Source of the DNA: an uncultured Tissierellia bacterium
GTDB lineage: Bacteria > Bacillota > Clostridia > Tissierellales > Peptoniphilaceae
Reading direction: 5' to 3'
Length of the DNA stretch: 7,520 nucleotides
Assembly: GCA_902489375.1 (NCBI GenBank)
Contig: CABTZP010000064.1
Location: forward strand, 1-7,520
Within the stretch, counting starts at the first letter, position 1, and each line of letters begins with the position of its first letter. Below are positions 1-6,338 of the stretch, one piece after another. The notes under the pieces are model-generated. The model ran no database searches and had not been told where the DNA came from. It saw nothing but the letters and a program-made list of their open reading frames with translations. The position numbers were made by a program, and so were the translations under genes.

Positions 1-1
1 C

Positions 2-715
2 AAAAGAAAAAAAATCGATCCTTTCCGAGAGGGGGGATTCCAGAGGAAAAATTCCTTTAAGCGGCTGGTCATTTCTTCCTTTACCGCGCTTTTCGGCTTT
101 ATGGCGTCAAACCTTCTGGTTAACCTTCTCCCGGTCAGCTTCTATAACAATGCCCAGGAATTTTCTCAATCGTTTGGTCAAATGAGCGAGTTTTCTTCCG
201 GGCTTTCCATTTTGCTTCTTTTTCTTTCCCTCTGCGTTACCGGTCCGGCCACAGAAGAACTCATTTTCCGCGGCCTTCCGGTCTTTGTTGGCCGGCGGGA
301 AGGTGCGAAAGACTGGGCCTGTATTGGCATAGGCGCCCTGGTCTTCGGCCTGGCCCACTGGATGACGGGCGGGCTGGGCCTGGTCATTTCCGGAACGGTT
401 CTGGGTTTTCTTTTCGGCCTGATTTTCTTTCAGTCGGGTTCTCTGAAAGCGGATATGATTGCCCATGGAGTTGTCAATTTTCCAGCCTTTCTGGCCCTCA
501 TTTTTATGCCGGATCAGCTGTCCACAGAGCTTCCCGGCCCCTCCCTAGAAGCGCTGAAAGTGACGATCCTTCCCATATTCCTATATACTGGATTAACGAT
601 TTTAGGAATTCGTTGGCTGAAGAATCATCCGTCCGAAGAACTTCCGCCAAAGCCTGCCCAGGAGGAAAAGACCGACCAGGATAGCTCATCCAGAAAGGAA
701 GTTTCAAATTCTTAA
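2..715 (+). CDS. CPBP-family intramembrane metalloprotease, 5'-truncated by the window edge
   Basis: The reading frame is open from base 2, and the residues before the first ATG (101) already look hydrophobic and membrane-like. The true start is therefore probably left of the window, and the ATG at 101 is internal. Counting from that methionine, the three CPBP (Abi/CAAX protease-like) motifs are present: TEELIFRG (Glu52, Glu53, Arg57), FGLAH (Phe82, His86) and HGVVN (His122, Asn126). These Glu and His residues are the expected metal and catalytic ligands of this multi-pass membrane peptidase family. Hydrophobic segments surround each motif, with one more near residues 150-170. The last 30 residues are a charged cytoplasmic-type tail rich in Glu, Lys, Pro and Ser. 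Family members are linked to prenyl-protein processing, bacteriocin self-immunity or membrane stress, but nothing here points to a substrate. No terminator separates it from the next gene, so co-transcription is possible. Confidence 0.88.
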   Translation, partial: KRKKIDPFREGGFQRKNSFKRLVISSFTALFGFMASNLLVNLLPVSFYNNAQEFSQSFGQMSEFSSGLSILLLFLSLCVTGPATEELIFRGLPVFVGRREGAKDWACIGIGALVFGLAHWMTGGLGLVISGTVLGFLFGLIFFQSGSLKADMIAHGVVNFPAFLALIFMPDQLSTELPGPSLEALKVTILPIFLYTGLTILGIRWLKNHPSEELPPKPAQEEKTDQDSSSRKEVSNS

Positions 716-732
716 ACCGGATGATGATTTGA

Positions 733-858
733 ATGGCCCATTCAGGGAAAGTCAATGACGAGTTTAAAAACCGGGCCAAGCAGGGTATATATCTTCTGGT
801 TTTAAGATGGAATGATCAAGAAGCTGCCGGCGAAAAGATCAGCCGGCTCTTCAAATGA
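733..858 (+). CDS. Possible small ORF of 41 codons, unrecognised
   Basis: An ATG-initiated frame starts 18 nt after the protease stop codon and ends 34 nt before the DUF4342 start. The peptide begins MAHSGKVNDEF and ends KISRLFK. It is soluble-looking, mixed in charge, with one short hydrophobic patch (GIYLLVL, residues 18-24) and no low-complexity run. The composition is protein-like, which is the only positive evidence. Against it, there is no recognisable Shine-Dalgarno sequence upstream, and an in-frame TGA sits directly before the ATG. A GC-rich inverted repeat (GCCGGC at 826-831 and 842-847) lies inside the frame and could instead be an RNA feature. I do not recognise a family. It may be a chance frame in the spacer. 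Confidence 0.22.
   Translation: MAHSGKVNDEFKNRAKQGIYLLVLRWNDQEAAGEKISRLFK
763..791 (+). promoter_or_regulatory. Weak candidate promoter before the DUF4342 gene
   Basis: TTTAAA (763-768) and TATATA (786-791) are separated by 17 nt, and each matches four of six consensus positions. This is the only reasonable sigma-A-like pair I see between the protease and the DUF4342 gene. It would start transcription near 798, about 95 nt before the start codon. The match is weak and may be chance. The alternative is readthrough from the upstream gene, since no terminator lies between them. Confidence 0.2.
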
Positions 859-881
859 TAAGATGGGCCAACCAGCCCAAA

Positions 882-888
882 GAGGAGG
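882..888 (+). promoter_or_regulatory. Ribosome binding site fixing the DUF4342 start
   Basis: GAGGAGG lies 4 nt before the ATG at 893. The upstream in-frame ATG at 812 has no comparable site, so 893 is preferred. The 27 residues between the two starts also do not fit the family. Confidence 0.85.
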
Positions 889-892
889 AAAG

Positions 893-1447
893 ATGATCAC
901 ACTGGAAGATTTAGAAAGACTCATGGCGGAAACGGGAGCTGGTTATGAACTTTGCTCCATGGCGCTTAAAGCGCGGGACGGGGATTATGACTTGGCCAGG
1001 GAAACCGTCTATAAAATCATGAATGAAAACCGCGGCGAAGGTCAGGAGATTGAAGAATCTTATATTGACGCGGAATATGCCGAAAATAGGAATCAAGAAG
1101 GGAACGAATCGGAGGGGCTTTCCTTCGACCAGTTTTGGAAGACTTGCAAAGAGGTTTTATCCAAAGTCAATGCCACAAGCATAGTTGTCCGAAAGGAGGG
1201 CCGTGTCCTTTTGAACCTGTCTGTAACGGTGGGCGCCATCGGCCTGATCCTGGCTCCTTTAGCTTCCCTTTTTGCATTGGGCGCGGCTTTTTTCACCCAG
1301 TATGAAGTGGTCATCGTCCTAGAAGACGGGCGAGAGATCAATATTTTAAAGATGGCAAAGGATGAAGCTAATAATATTAAACGAAGCTGGGAATATTACG
1401 TCAATACTCATAATAAGAGCGACGATGAGGATTCGAAAGAAGCTTAA
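893..1447 (+). CDS. DUF4342 domain protein with N-terminal UBA/TS-N-like domain
   Basis: The protein has 184 residues. Residues 3-43 (from ITLEDLERLM through a TGAGYELCSMAL segment) resemble the small three-helix UBA/TS-N fold of EF-Ts and nascent-polypeptide-associated complex proteins, which has the pattern 'TGA-x-x-x-x-C-x-x-AL...GDYDLA'. An acidic linker (about 44-77) follows. A DUF4342 region then covers about 78-148, including the typical KEGRVLLNL stretch. It continues into a hydrophobic segment (about 109-135, rich in Leu, Ala, Gly and Ile) that probably spans or dips into the membrane. The last 35 residues are charged. The function is unknown. The fold suggests binding of a peptide, helix or translation-related partner at the membrane, which is inference. 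It is followed after 23 nt by its own terminator, so it ends a transcription unit. Confidence 0.85.
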   Translation: MITLEDLERLMAETGAGYELCSMALKARDGDYDLARETVYKIMNENRGEGQEIEESYIDAEYAENRNQEGNESEGLSFDQFWKTCKEVLSKVNATSIVVRKEGRVLLNLSVTVGAIGLILAPLASLFALGAAFFTQYEVVIVLEDGREINILKMAKDEANNIKRSWEYYVNTHNKSDDEDSKEA

Positions 1448-1470
1448 AAAGAGCGGCTTTTATTCACGCG

Positions 1471-1506
1471 AAGGCAGTTTGCTTTTAGCCAAACTGCCTT
1501 TTTTTT
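1471..1506 (+). terminator. Intrinsic terminator after the DUF4342 gene
   Basis: AAGGCAGTTTG (1471-1481) pairs perfectly with CAAACTGCCTT (1490-1500) across an 8-nt loop. A run of eight T follows (1499-1506, its first two bases inside the stem). It insulates the T-box unit downstream from the DUF4342 transcript. Confidence 0.93.
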
Positions 1507-1618
1507 GCGTATTTCGTTAACGTTTGAACGATCTGTTTTTTCTTCATAAGGGCACATATTTTGGACTTGATTGGTTAGAAAAATAAGAGGGACCGAGACT
1601 TGGCCTGAAAAAAGGGGC
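1507..1618. other. Intergenic spacer with no recognised content
   Basis: These 112 nt between the terminator and the trp promoter hold no credible ORF on either strand, no clear second promoter and no strong dyad. They are A/T-rich up to about 1590 and become purine-rich toward the -35 box. They may contain upstream promoter sequence, but nothing specific can be supported. Confidence 0.5.
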
Positions 1619-1646
1619 TTGACAAATCTTTTTTTGTCTTTATGAT
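1619..1646 (+). promoter_or_regulatory. Sigma-A-type promoter of the trp T-box unit
   Basis: A perfect -35 box TTGACA (1619-1624) and a near-perfect -10 box TATGAT (1641-1646) are separated by 16 nt. Transcription should begin near 1652-1655, just ahead of T-box Stem I. This is the strongest promoter in the window. Regulation is expected to be by attenuation in the leader rather than by a repressor, because I see no operator-like dyad over it. Confidence 0.88.
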
Positions 1647-1651
1647 TAGCT

Positions 1652-1922
1652 TAGATCAGATTGAAACCGATAAGGAAGAAGAGTAGTCAGCGATCTTTTC
1701 TGATAGAGAGCTTCGGCGGGTGGAATCGAAGCAGAAGGGAGCTGGTGAATGGACTTCTGAGGGCGGAAGGAAATGCAAAAACGCAGAGTATTGTCCGACG
1801 GGTGGCCTGGCCGTTATCATCAGGATCGATATGAATGTATCGAAGAGGTGCACAGAAATGTGAATTTGGGTGGTACCGCAGAAGTTGTTGCTTTTGTCCC
1901 ATGGGGATGAAAGCATTTTTTT
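1652..1922 (+). promoter_or_regulatory. T-box leader (tRNA-sensing riboswitch), tryptophan-specific
   Basis: Stem I begins with AGAAG (1677-1681), which pairs with CTTCT (1754-1758). The next helix pairs GTCAGC (1686-1691) with GCTGGT (1741-1746). The 3' side of the specifier loop reads GAA-TGG-A, placing the specifier triplet UGG (Trp) at 1750-1752 followed by the usual purine. The AGTAG (1682-1686), GATAGAGAG and apical GGCGGGTGGAA elements match Stem I consensus features. The T-box bulge TGGTACC is at 1871-1877. The antiterminator pairs GGG (1868-1870) with CCC (1898-1900) and GCAGAAG (1878-1884) with CTTTTGT (1891-1897), leaving a 6-nt loop. The CTTTTGTCCC strand is also the 5' arm of the terminator, so the two folds exclude each other. 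Uncharged tRNA-Trp should therefore turn trpXYZ on. Geometry and specifier agree well with known T-boxes. Confidence 0.93.
1889..1922 (+). terminator. Regulated terminator of the T-box leader
   Basis: TGCTTTTGTCCC (1889-1900) pairs over all 12 positions, two of them G-U, with GGGATGAAAGCA (1904-1915) around a 3-nt loop. Seven T follow (1916-1922). The 5' arm is shared with the antiterminator, so this hairpin forms only when charged tRNA-Trp fails to stabilise the alternative fold. Confidence 0.92.
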
Positions 1923-1958
1923 ATGTTTTCATGCGGACTCTTTCGATACCAAAAATCT

Positions 1959-1966
1959 AAGGAGGA
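1959..1966 (+). promoter_or_regulatory. Ribosome binding site fixing the trpX start
   Basis: AAGGAGGA lies 4 nt before the ATG at 1971. An in-frame ATG at 1923 sits directly on the tail of the T-box terminator and has no ribosome binding site. It would also put 16 non-signal residues ahead of a clean lipoprotein signal peptide, so 1971 is the start. Confidence 0.93.
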
Positions 1967-1970
1967 AAAA

Positions 1971-3083
1971 ATGAAAAAACAGCTAATGAAATTTGCAGGA
2001 CTTCTTCTCGCGGGAATTTTCCTTTTGACCGGATGCCAGAGCGCGTCCGATTTGAACAAGGAAAGCAACCAAAAAAGTGAGCAAAGCGCCCCGGCGCCGG
2101 CTAGCCAGGACCAGAACCAGCCGGAAAATCTCGCCGAAGGCACGTACACCGTGGGCATTTCCCAGTTCGCCCAGCATGAATCTTTGGATAATTGTCGCAA
2201 CGGCTTTATCAAGGGACTGGCTGATGAGGGTTTGGTCGAAGGAAAAAATCTGACCGTTTTCTATGAAAACGCCAACGCTGAAACCGCTACCGCCGATCAG
2301 ATCGCTAAAGATTTTGTGAGCAAGAAGGTAGATCTGATTGCCGCTGTAGCGACCCCTTCGGCCATGTATGCCTTTACCGAAACCGAGGGAAAAGAGATCC
2401 CCGTAGTTTATGTAGCGGTCAATGATCCGGTTTTTTCCGGCTTCGCCCATGAAGATAAAAGCTCGACCGGAAATATCACGGGAACCTCCGATGCCCTGCC
2501 CATTGAAGCACAGCTTGAGATGATGAGAAAGGTCCTGCCCGAAGCCAAAAAATTGGGTATTCTCTACACCACCTCGGAAACCAACTCGGAATCCAGTGTG
2601 AAAAAATATCAGGAACTTGCGCCGAAATATGGCTTTGAGCTGATTGCCACAGGAATTGCCGGGGCGGCTGACATTCCCATGGCAACTGATGACCTGTTAA
2701 ACAAGGTGGACTGCGTCACCAATCTTACGGATAACACCGTTGTCAACCAGCTTCCCATGATCCTTCAAAAGGCTCAGGATAAGAAAATTCCGGTTTTCGG
2801 ATCGGAAATTGAGCAGGTGAAAAAGGGCTGCCTGGCCGCTGAAGGGATTGAATATATCGATCTGGGCGAGCTGACCGGAAAGATGGCGGCCAAGATCTTA
2901 AAGGGAGAAAAGACAGCGAAAGATCTTCCCTTCCAGGTCATTGACAAGCCCTATCTTTACATCAATACCGCGGTTGCTGAGAATTTGGGCATTTCCCTGG
3001 ATGAAGACTATGTCAAAACGGCAGAACGGGTCTTGGATACCATTGATGTAGGCGCCAAGTCTGACAGCGAAAGCAATAAATAA
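1971..3083 (+). CDS. trpX: Tryptophan ABC transporter substrate-binding lipoprotein
   Basis: The protein has 370 residues and is the extracytoplasmic ligand-binding component of an ABC importer of the ABC_sub_bind (PF04392) type. Residues 1-21 are a lipoprotein signal peptide with the lipobox LTGC. Cys22 is the lipidated, membrane-anchored residue. A flexible linker rich in Ser, Gln, Pro and Ala covers about 23-55. The two-lobed binding domain starts at about residue 59 (YTVGISQFAQH) and shows family landmarks: VATPSAM near 127-132, VNDP near 150-153, TNLTDNTV at 250-257, and a GSEIEQVKKGCLAAEGI-type segment at 277-293. The family alone does not define the ligand. Tryptophan is inferred from the UGG-specific T-box directly upstream and from the known TrpXYZ type of Bacillota. 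It is the first gene of the unit, with 96 nt before trpY. Confidence 0.92.
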   Translation: MKKQLMKFAGLLLAGIFLLTGCQSASDLNKESNQKSEQSAPAPASQDQNQPENLAEGTYTVGISQFAQHESLDNCRNGFIKGLADEGLVEGKNLTVFYENANAETATADQIAKDFVSKKVDLIAAVATPSAMYAFTETEGKEIPVVYVAVNDPVFSGFAHEDKSSTGNITGTSDALPIEAQLEMMRKVLPEAKKLGILYTTSETNSESSVKKYQELAPKYGFELIATGIAGAADIPMATDDLLNKVDCVTNLTDNTVVNQLPMILQKAQDKKIPVFGSEIEQVKKGCLAAEGIEYIDLGELTGKMAAKILKGEKTAKDLPFQVIDKPYLYINTAVAENLGISLDEDYVKTAERVLDTIDVGAKSDSESNK

Positions 3084-3122
3084 AACAATAAATAAAAGAG
3101 GAAAGAAGCAAAAATTGGACGG

Positions 3123-3149
3123 AAGAAGGCCCCAAAGCTGGCGCTTCTT
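3123..3149 (+). promoter_or_regulatory. Intercistronic hairpin between trpX and trpY
   Basis: AAGAAG (3123-3128) pairs with CTTCTT (3144-3149), and GCC (3129-3131) pairs with GGC (3140-3142). This gives nine pairs with one bulged G (3143) and an 8-nt loop. No long U-run follows, so it is not a standard terminator. It may protect the 3' end of trpX mRNA or reduce readthrough, giving more binding protein than permease. That role is inference. Confidence 0.6.
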
Positions 3150-3169
3150 TGCATGAATCATGTCAAAAA

Positions 3170-3175
3170 GGGGAG
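3170..3175 (+). promoter_or_regulatory. Ribosome binding site favouring the 3180 start of trpY
   Basis: GGGGAG ends 4 nt before the ATG at 3180 and only 1 nt before the in-frame ATG at 3177. The further upstream ATG at 3153 has no such site, and its extra residues are charged and non-conserved. The choice between 3177 and 3180 is a one-residue matter. Confidence 0.75.
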
Positions 3176-3179
3176 AATG

Positions 3180-4091
3180 ATGAGTATTTTTAGCGGAATC
3201 CTGGAGCAGGGACTGATCTACGCGGTTCTTGGCCTGGGAATCTATATTTCCTTTATTGTCTTAAATATCCCGGACCTTACGGTAGACGGAACCTTTCCCT
3301 TCGGGTCGGCTCTGTCCGCCTGGTTTATCCTCATGGGATTTCCGCCTCCCCTTGCCCTTCTGGGCTGCTTTCTGGGCGGAATGATTGCCGGAACCATCAC
3401 CGGGATCATTCACGTTCGCTTCCACATTATCGATTTTATTGCCGGAATTATTACGGCGACGGGACTCTACACCATTAACCTTTTGGTTGCGGGAAAGGCC
3501 AATGTCGCCCTCTTTAACAATCCCTCTATCTTTAATCAGGGGCTCTTTCAGTCCTGGTTTGGCCCTTCCACCGGGCCATGGCGAACATCTCTGATCCTTT
3601 TTCCCTGGATCCTTCTGATAAAAATTTTATTGGATCTTTTCTTCTCAACAAAGGCCGGTTTTCTTCTGAAGGCGTCCGGCGATAATCCCATGCTGGTAAA
3701 GACCATGGGAAAAGACCCCGGCCAGTCTAAAATTTTTGGCCTTGCCCTTGCCAATGGGCTGGTGGCCTTATCAGGCGGTCTGCTCTGCCAGCAGCAGCGG
3801 TTTTTTGAGATTTCGGTTGGAACCGGATCCATGATGATCGGGCTGGCATCCGTTGTCATCGGGATGAAAATTTTTGAGCGCCTGCCGAGCATCCAGGATA
3901 CGACGAAGGTGATTATCGGCTCGATTATTTATAAAGCGATCATTGCCATTGCTCTTGCCCTGGGCCTTCCTTCGCAAATGATGAAGCTGATGACGGCGGT
4001 CCTTTTCTTCCTGATTTTGGTGCTTTCGCACACAGGCGGCTTGATCAGGACCAGGACTTCCGGACAGAAAGGAGATCGGACCAATGCTTAA
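3180..4091 (+). CDS. trpY: Tryptophan ABC transporter permease
   Basis: The protein has about 303 residues and forms the inner-membrane channel subunit of the importer. It belongs to the branched-chain amino acid/sugar-type permease family (BPD_transp_2, PF02653). It is hydrophobic throughout, with about eight membrane segments. An N-terminal ILEQGLIYAVLGLGIYISF segment is followed by the LTVDGTFPFGSA motif, which is characteristic of permeases paired with PF04392 binding proteins. A cytoplasmic loop around residues 162-182 (including LLKASGDNPMLVKTMGKD) is the likely EAA-like contact with the ATPase. Near the end is a polar RTRTSGQKGDR tail. The stop codon overlaps the trpZ start by 8 nt, which points to translational coupling and equal production of the two membrane-complex subunits. 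The tryptophan specificity comes from the T-box context, not from the permease itself. Confidence 0.92.
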   Translation: MSIFSGILEQGLIYAVLGLGIYISFIVLNIPDLTVDGTFPFGSALSAWFILMGFPPPLALLGCFLGGMIAGTITGIIHVRFHIIDFIAGIITATGLYTINLLVAGKANVALFNNPSIFNQGLFQSWFGPSTGPWRTSLILFPWILLIKILLDLFFSTKAGFLLKASGDNPMLVKTMGKDPGQSKIFGLALANGLVALSGGLLCQQQRFFEISVGTGSMMIGLASVVIGMKIFERLPSIQDTTKVIIGSIIYKAIIAIALALGLPSQMMKLMTAVLFFLILVLSHTGGLIRTRTSGQKGDRTNA

Positions 4092-4863
4092 ACTTTCTCA
4101 CATCGACAAGACCTTTGATCCGGGGACAGTCAATGAAATGCAGATTTTTAAAGATTTTCATCTGACGGTCGAAGCGGGGGAATTTATCTGCATCATTGGC
4201 TCCAACGGGTCTGGGAAGACCTCTCTTTTGAACATGATCTGCGGGGCGTCTTCGCCTAATGCCGGAACAATTGATTTGGATGGAGAAAATCTGTTAAAAG
4301 TTCCGGAGCATAAAAGGTATCGCCATATCGGCCGGGTATTTCAGGATCCATCCCTGGGAACTTGCCCAAAGCTGACGGTTTTGGAAAATCTTTCGATGGC
4401 GGATAACAAGGGAAAGCCCTGGGACCTGACCCGGGGCATTCAAAAGGACCGGATTGACTTTTACCGAACCGCCCTTTCCCAGTTTGGCCTGGGCCTGGAA
4501 AACAAGTTAAACGACCGGGTCTCGACGCTTTCTGGAGGACAGCGACAATCCATTGCCCTTTTGATGTCGACCCTAACTCCCATCCGTTTTCTTATTTTGG
4601 ATGAGCATACCGCGGCTCTGGACCCCAAAACGGCCGACCTGATTATGCGCTTTACCGATCAAATTGTCCGGGAAAAGAAGCTGACGGCCCTGATGATCAC
4701 TCATAATCTCAACTATGCCCTCCAGTATGGGAACCGGCTTTTAATGATGCATGAGGGAAAGATTGTTCTGGATAAGAAGGGAGAAGAAAAAAAGAAAATT
4801 TCTCTTCAGGAACTGCTCGATCAATTTGATCGAATTTCAATTGAAAAAGGCAATGATATTTAA
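4084..4863 (+). CDS. trpZ: Tryptophan ABC transporter ATP-binding protein
   Basis: The protein has 259 residues and is the cytoplasmic ATPase that powers the importer. All nucleotide-binding motifs are intact: Walker A GSNGSGKT (39-46), Q-loop Gln87 (VFQDPS), signature LSGGQ (149-153), Walker B FLILDE (169-174, catalytic Glu174), D-loop AALD (177-180) and H-loop His207 (MITHNL). Length and motif spacing match single-domain importer ATPases. The last 30 residues include a Lys/Glu-rich stretch (about 225-240). AAAGGAG (4068-4074), inside the end of trpY, provides the ribosome binding site 9 nt upstream. Overlap with trpY and the shared T-box unit assign it to tryptophan uptake. It ends the unit, 21 nt before a strong terminator. 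Confidence 0.93.
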   Translation: MLKLSHIDKTFDPGTVNEMQIFKDFHLTVEAGEFICIIGSNGSGKTSLLNMICGASSPNAGTIDLDGENLLKVPEHKRYRHIGRVFQDPSLGTCPKLTVLENLSMADNKGKPWDLTRGIQKDRIDFYRTALSQFGLGLENKLNDRVSTLSGGQRQSIALLMSTLTPIRFLILDEHTAALDPKTADLIMRFTDQIVREKKLTALMITHNLNYALQYGNRLLMMHEGKIVLDKKGEEKKKISLQELLDQFDRISIEKGNDI

Positions 4864-4884
4864 GATTTCCTTTGATTGCTATAG

Positions 4885-4937
4885 AAAAAAAGGACTGAAA
4901 CAAGTAAGATGAAGAAGAGTTTCGGCTCCTTTTTTTA
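4885..4937 (+). terminator. Long-stem terminator after trpZ, possibly bidirectional
   Basis: A 17-nt arm (4885-4901: seven A, then GGACTGAAAC) pairs throughout with the arm at 4919-4936, with a single bulged C (4926). The loop is 17 nt (4902-4918). Eight T (4930-4937) form the tail on the + strand, and the mirrored A-run would give a U-tail on the - strand. The large loop makes efficiency uncertain, so partial readthrough into the purine permease is possible. Confidence 0.82.
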
Positions 4938-4975
4938 TTTGTGGTTGTTTCAAAATGATTGGTTGAGGAGGAATT

Positions 4976-6334
4976 ATGTTTGAGAAACAGTTCAAGCTCC
5001 AAGAACATGGAGTAACGGCGAAAAGTGAGTTCACAGCGGGACTTACGACTTTCGTCACCATGGCCTATATTTTGGCCGTCAATCCCCAGATCCTAAGCGC
5101 GGCAGGGATGCCGGCCGGGGGTGTTCTGATTGCCACCGCAATCGGCTCCTTCATTGCCTGTATTTGCATGGCCTTTTTGGCAAACCTTCCTTTCGCCCTG
5201 GCTCCGGGTATGGGACTAAACGCCTATTTCACCTACGGAATTGTCATTGGAATGGGCTACAGCTGGCAGTTTGCGCTCTTTGCCGTTTTCGTTGAAGGCA
5301 TCATCTTTATTTTGCTCAGTCTGACGAATGTTCGCGAGGCGATTTTTAACGCGATTCCGATGTCTCTGAAGCAGGCCATCTCCTGCGGAATTGGTCTTTT
5401 CATTGCCTTTATCGGCCTTCAATCAGCAAAGCTGGTCTCGGCGGATCCCGCAACGATTATCGCTTTTAGCAAATTTAATGTCGCTTTTCACACGGAGGGG
5501 ATCACGGCCCTTTTGGCCTTCATCGGCGTTTTACTCATCGCCATTCTCACGCACCGAAAAGTGAAAGGCGCTATCCTGATCGGCATTTTTTCATCCTGGG
5601 TCATCGGCATGATTGCGCAGTCCATGGGCCTTTATCTGCCCAATCCCGAAGCGGGCTTTTTCTCCCTCTATCCCCATTGGGCGGCTCCGGATTTTTCCGG
5701 CTTTGGACAGATTTTCGGCCAGTGCTTTAAGCTGGACTTTTCATCGATCAAAATGGTTGATTTTATCGCCATCACCTTTGCTTTTCTTTTCGTTGATATT
5801 TTTGATACGATTGGAACCCTAGTTGGCTGCGCGGCAAAGGCTGACCTTCTGGATGAGGATGGAAAGCTGCCCGGCGCGAAAGGCGCTCTTCTTTCCGACG
5901 CGATTGGCACCGTTGTCGGCGCAGTCTGCGGAACTTCCACCGTTACAACCTACGTCGAATCTTCCGCTGGTGTGGAAGCGGGCGGCCGGACCGGTCTTAC
6001 AGCTCTGACGGCCGGATTTTTCTTTTTGATTTCCATTATCCTTTCGCCTCTTTTTATCTCCATCCCAGCCTATGCGACAGCGTCTGCATTGATCTATGTT
6101 GGCTTCGCGATGTTTACTTCGGTCCTTCGGGTGGATTTTTCCGACCTTACCGAAGCGATTCCTGCGTACATTGCCATCCTTTCCATGCCTATGTTCTACA
6201 GCATTGCTGAGGGCATTTCTTTCGGCATCGTTACCTATGTGATCATGAAGCTCTTTACCGGAAAGAAGGAACAGATCAGCCCGCTCATGTATATTTTGGC
6301 TTTGGTCTTTATTGCCCGTTATATCTTTATGTAA
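4976..6334 (+). CDS. NCS2-family purine (adenine or guanine/hypoxanthine) permease, AzgA/PbuG-like
   Basis: The protein has 452 residues, the usual length for this proton-coupled nucleobase importer family. It has some 12-14 hydrophobic segments. Landmarks are the N-terminal TAKSEFTAGLTTFVTMAYI (14-32), PGMGLNAYFTY (77-87), FDTIGTLVG (276-284), and the substrate-site region GTSTVTTYVESSAGVEAGGR (319-338). IPAYIAI (395-401) follows. These are AzgA-type features and differ from the UraA/PbuX branch, so the substrate is probably adenine, guanine or hypoxanthine. Sequence alone does not separate the PbuG and PbuO types. GAGGAGG lies just ahead of the ATG. The gene starts 38 nt after the trpZ terminator. 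I see no purine riboswitch and no convincing separate promoter in that short gap, which is unusual for this gene type. Confidence 0.93.
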   Translation: MFEKQFKLQEHGVTAKSEFTAGLTTFVTMAYILAVNPQILSAAGMPAGGVLIATAIGSFIACICMAFLANLPFALAPGMGLNAYFTYGIVIGMGYSWQFALFAVFVEGIIFILLSLTNVREAIFNAIPMSLKQAISCGIGLFIAFIGLQSAKLVSADPATIIAFSKFNVAFHTEGITALLAFIGVLLIAILTHRKVKGAILIGIFSSWVIGMIAQSMGLYLPNPEAGFFSLYPHWAAPDFSGFGQIFGQCFKLDFSSIKMVDFIAITFAFLFVDIFDTIGTLVGCAAKADLLDEDGKLPGAKGALLSDAIGTVVGAVCGTSTVTTYVESSAGVEAGGRTGLTALTAGFFFLISIILSPLFISIPAYATASALIYVGFAMFTSVLRVDFSDLTEAIPAYIAILSMPMFYSIAEGISFGIVTYVIMKLFTGKKEQISPLMYILALVFIARYIFM

Positions 6335-6338
6335 AAGG

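Noticed and set aside
812..892. DUF4342 protein start at the ATG at 812
   Set aside because: GAGGAGG at 882-888 points to 893, and the extra 27 residues are not family-like.
1656..1916. Open frames on the - strand across the T-box leader
   Set aside because: The + strand is fully explained as a structured RNA. The reverse frames have no ribosome binding sites and no protein-like domains.
1923..1970. N-terminal extension of TrpX from the ATG at 1923
   Set aside because: This ATG directly follows the T-run of the leader terminator, has no ribosome binding site, and would bury the lipoprotein signal peptide behind 16 unrelated residues.
3153..3179. TrpY start at the ATG at 3153
   Set aside because: There is no ribosome binding site before it. 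It lies just after the intercistronic hairpin, and the added residues are charged and precede a typical permease N-terminus.
4938..4975. A guanine/purine riboswitch before the purine permease
   Set aside because: The gap is only 38 nt after the terminator and lacks the conserved purine aptamer core.
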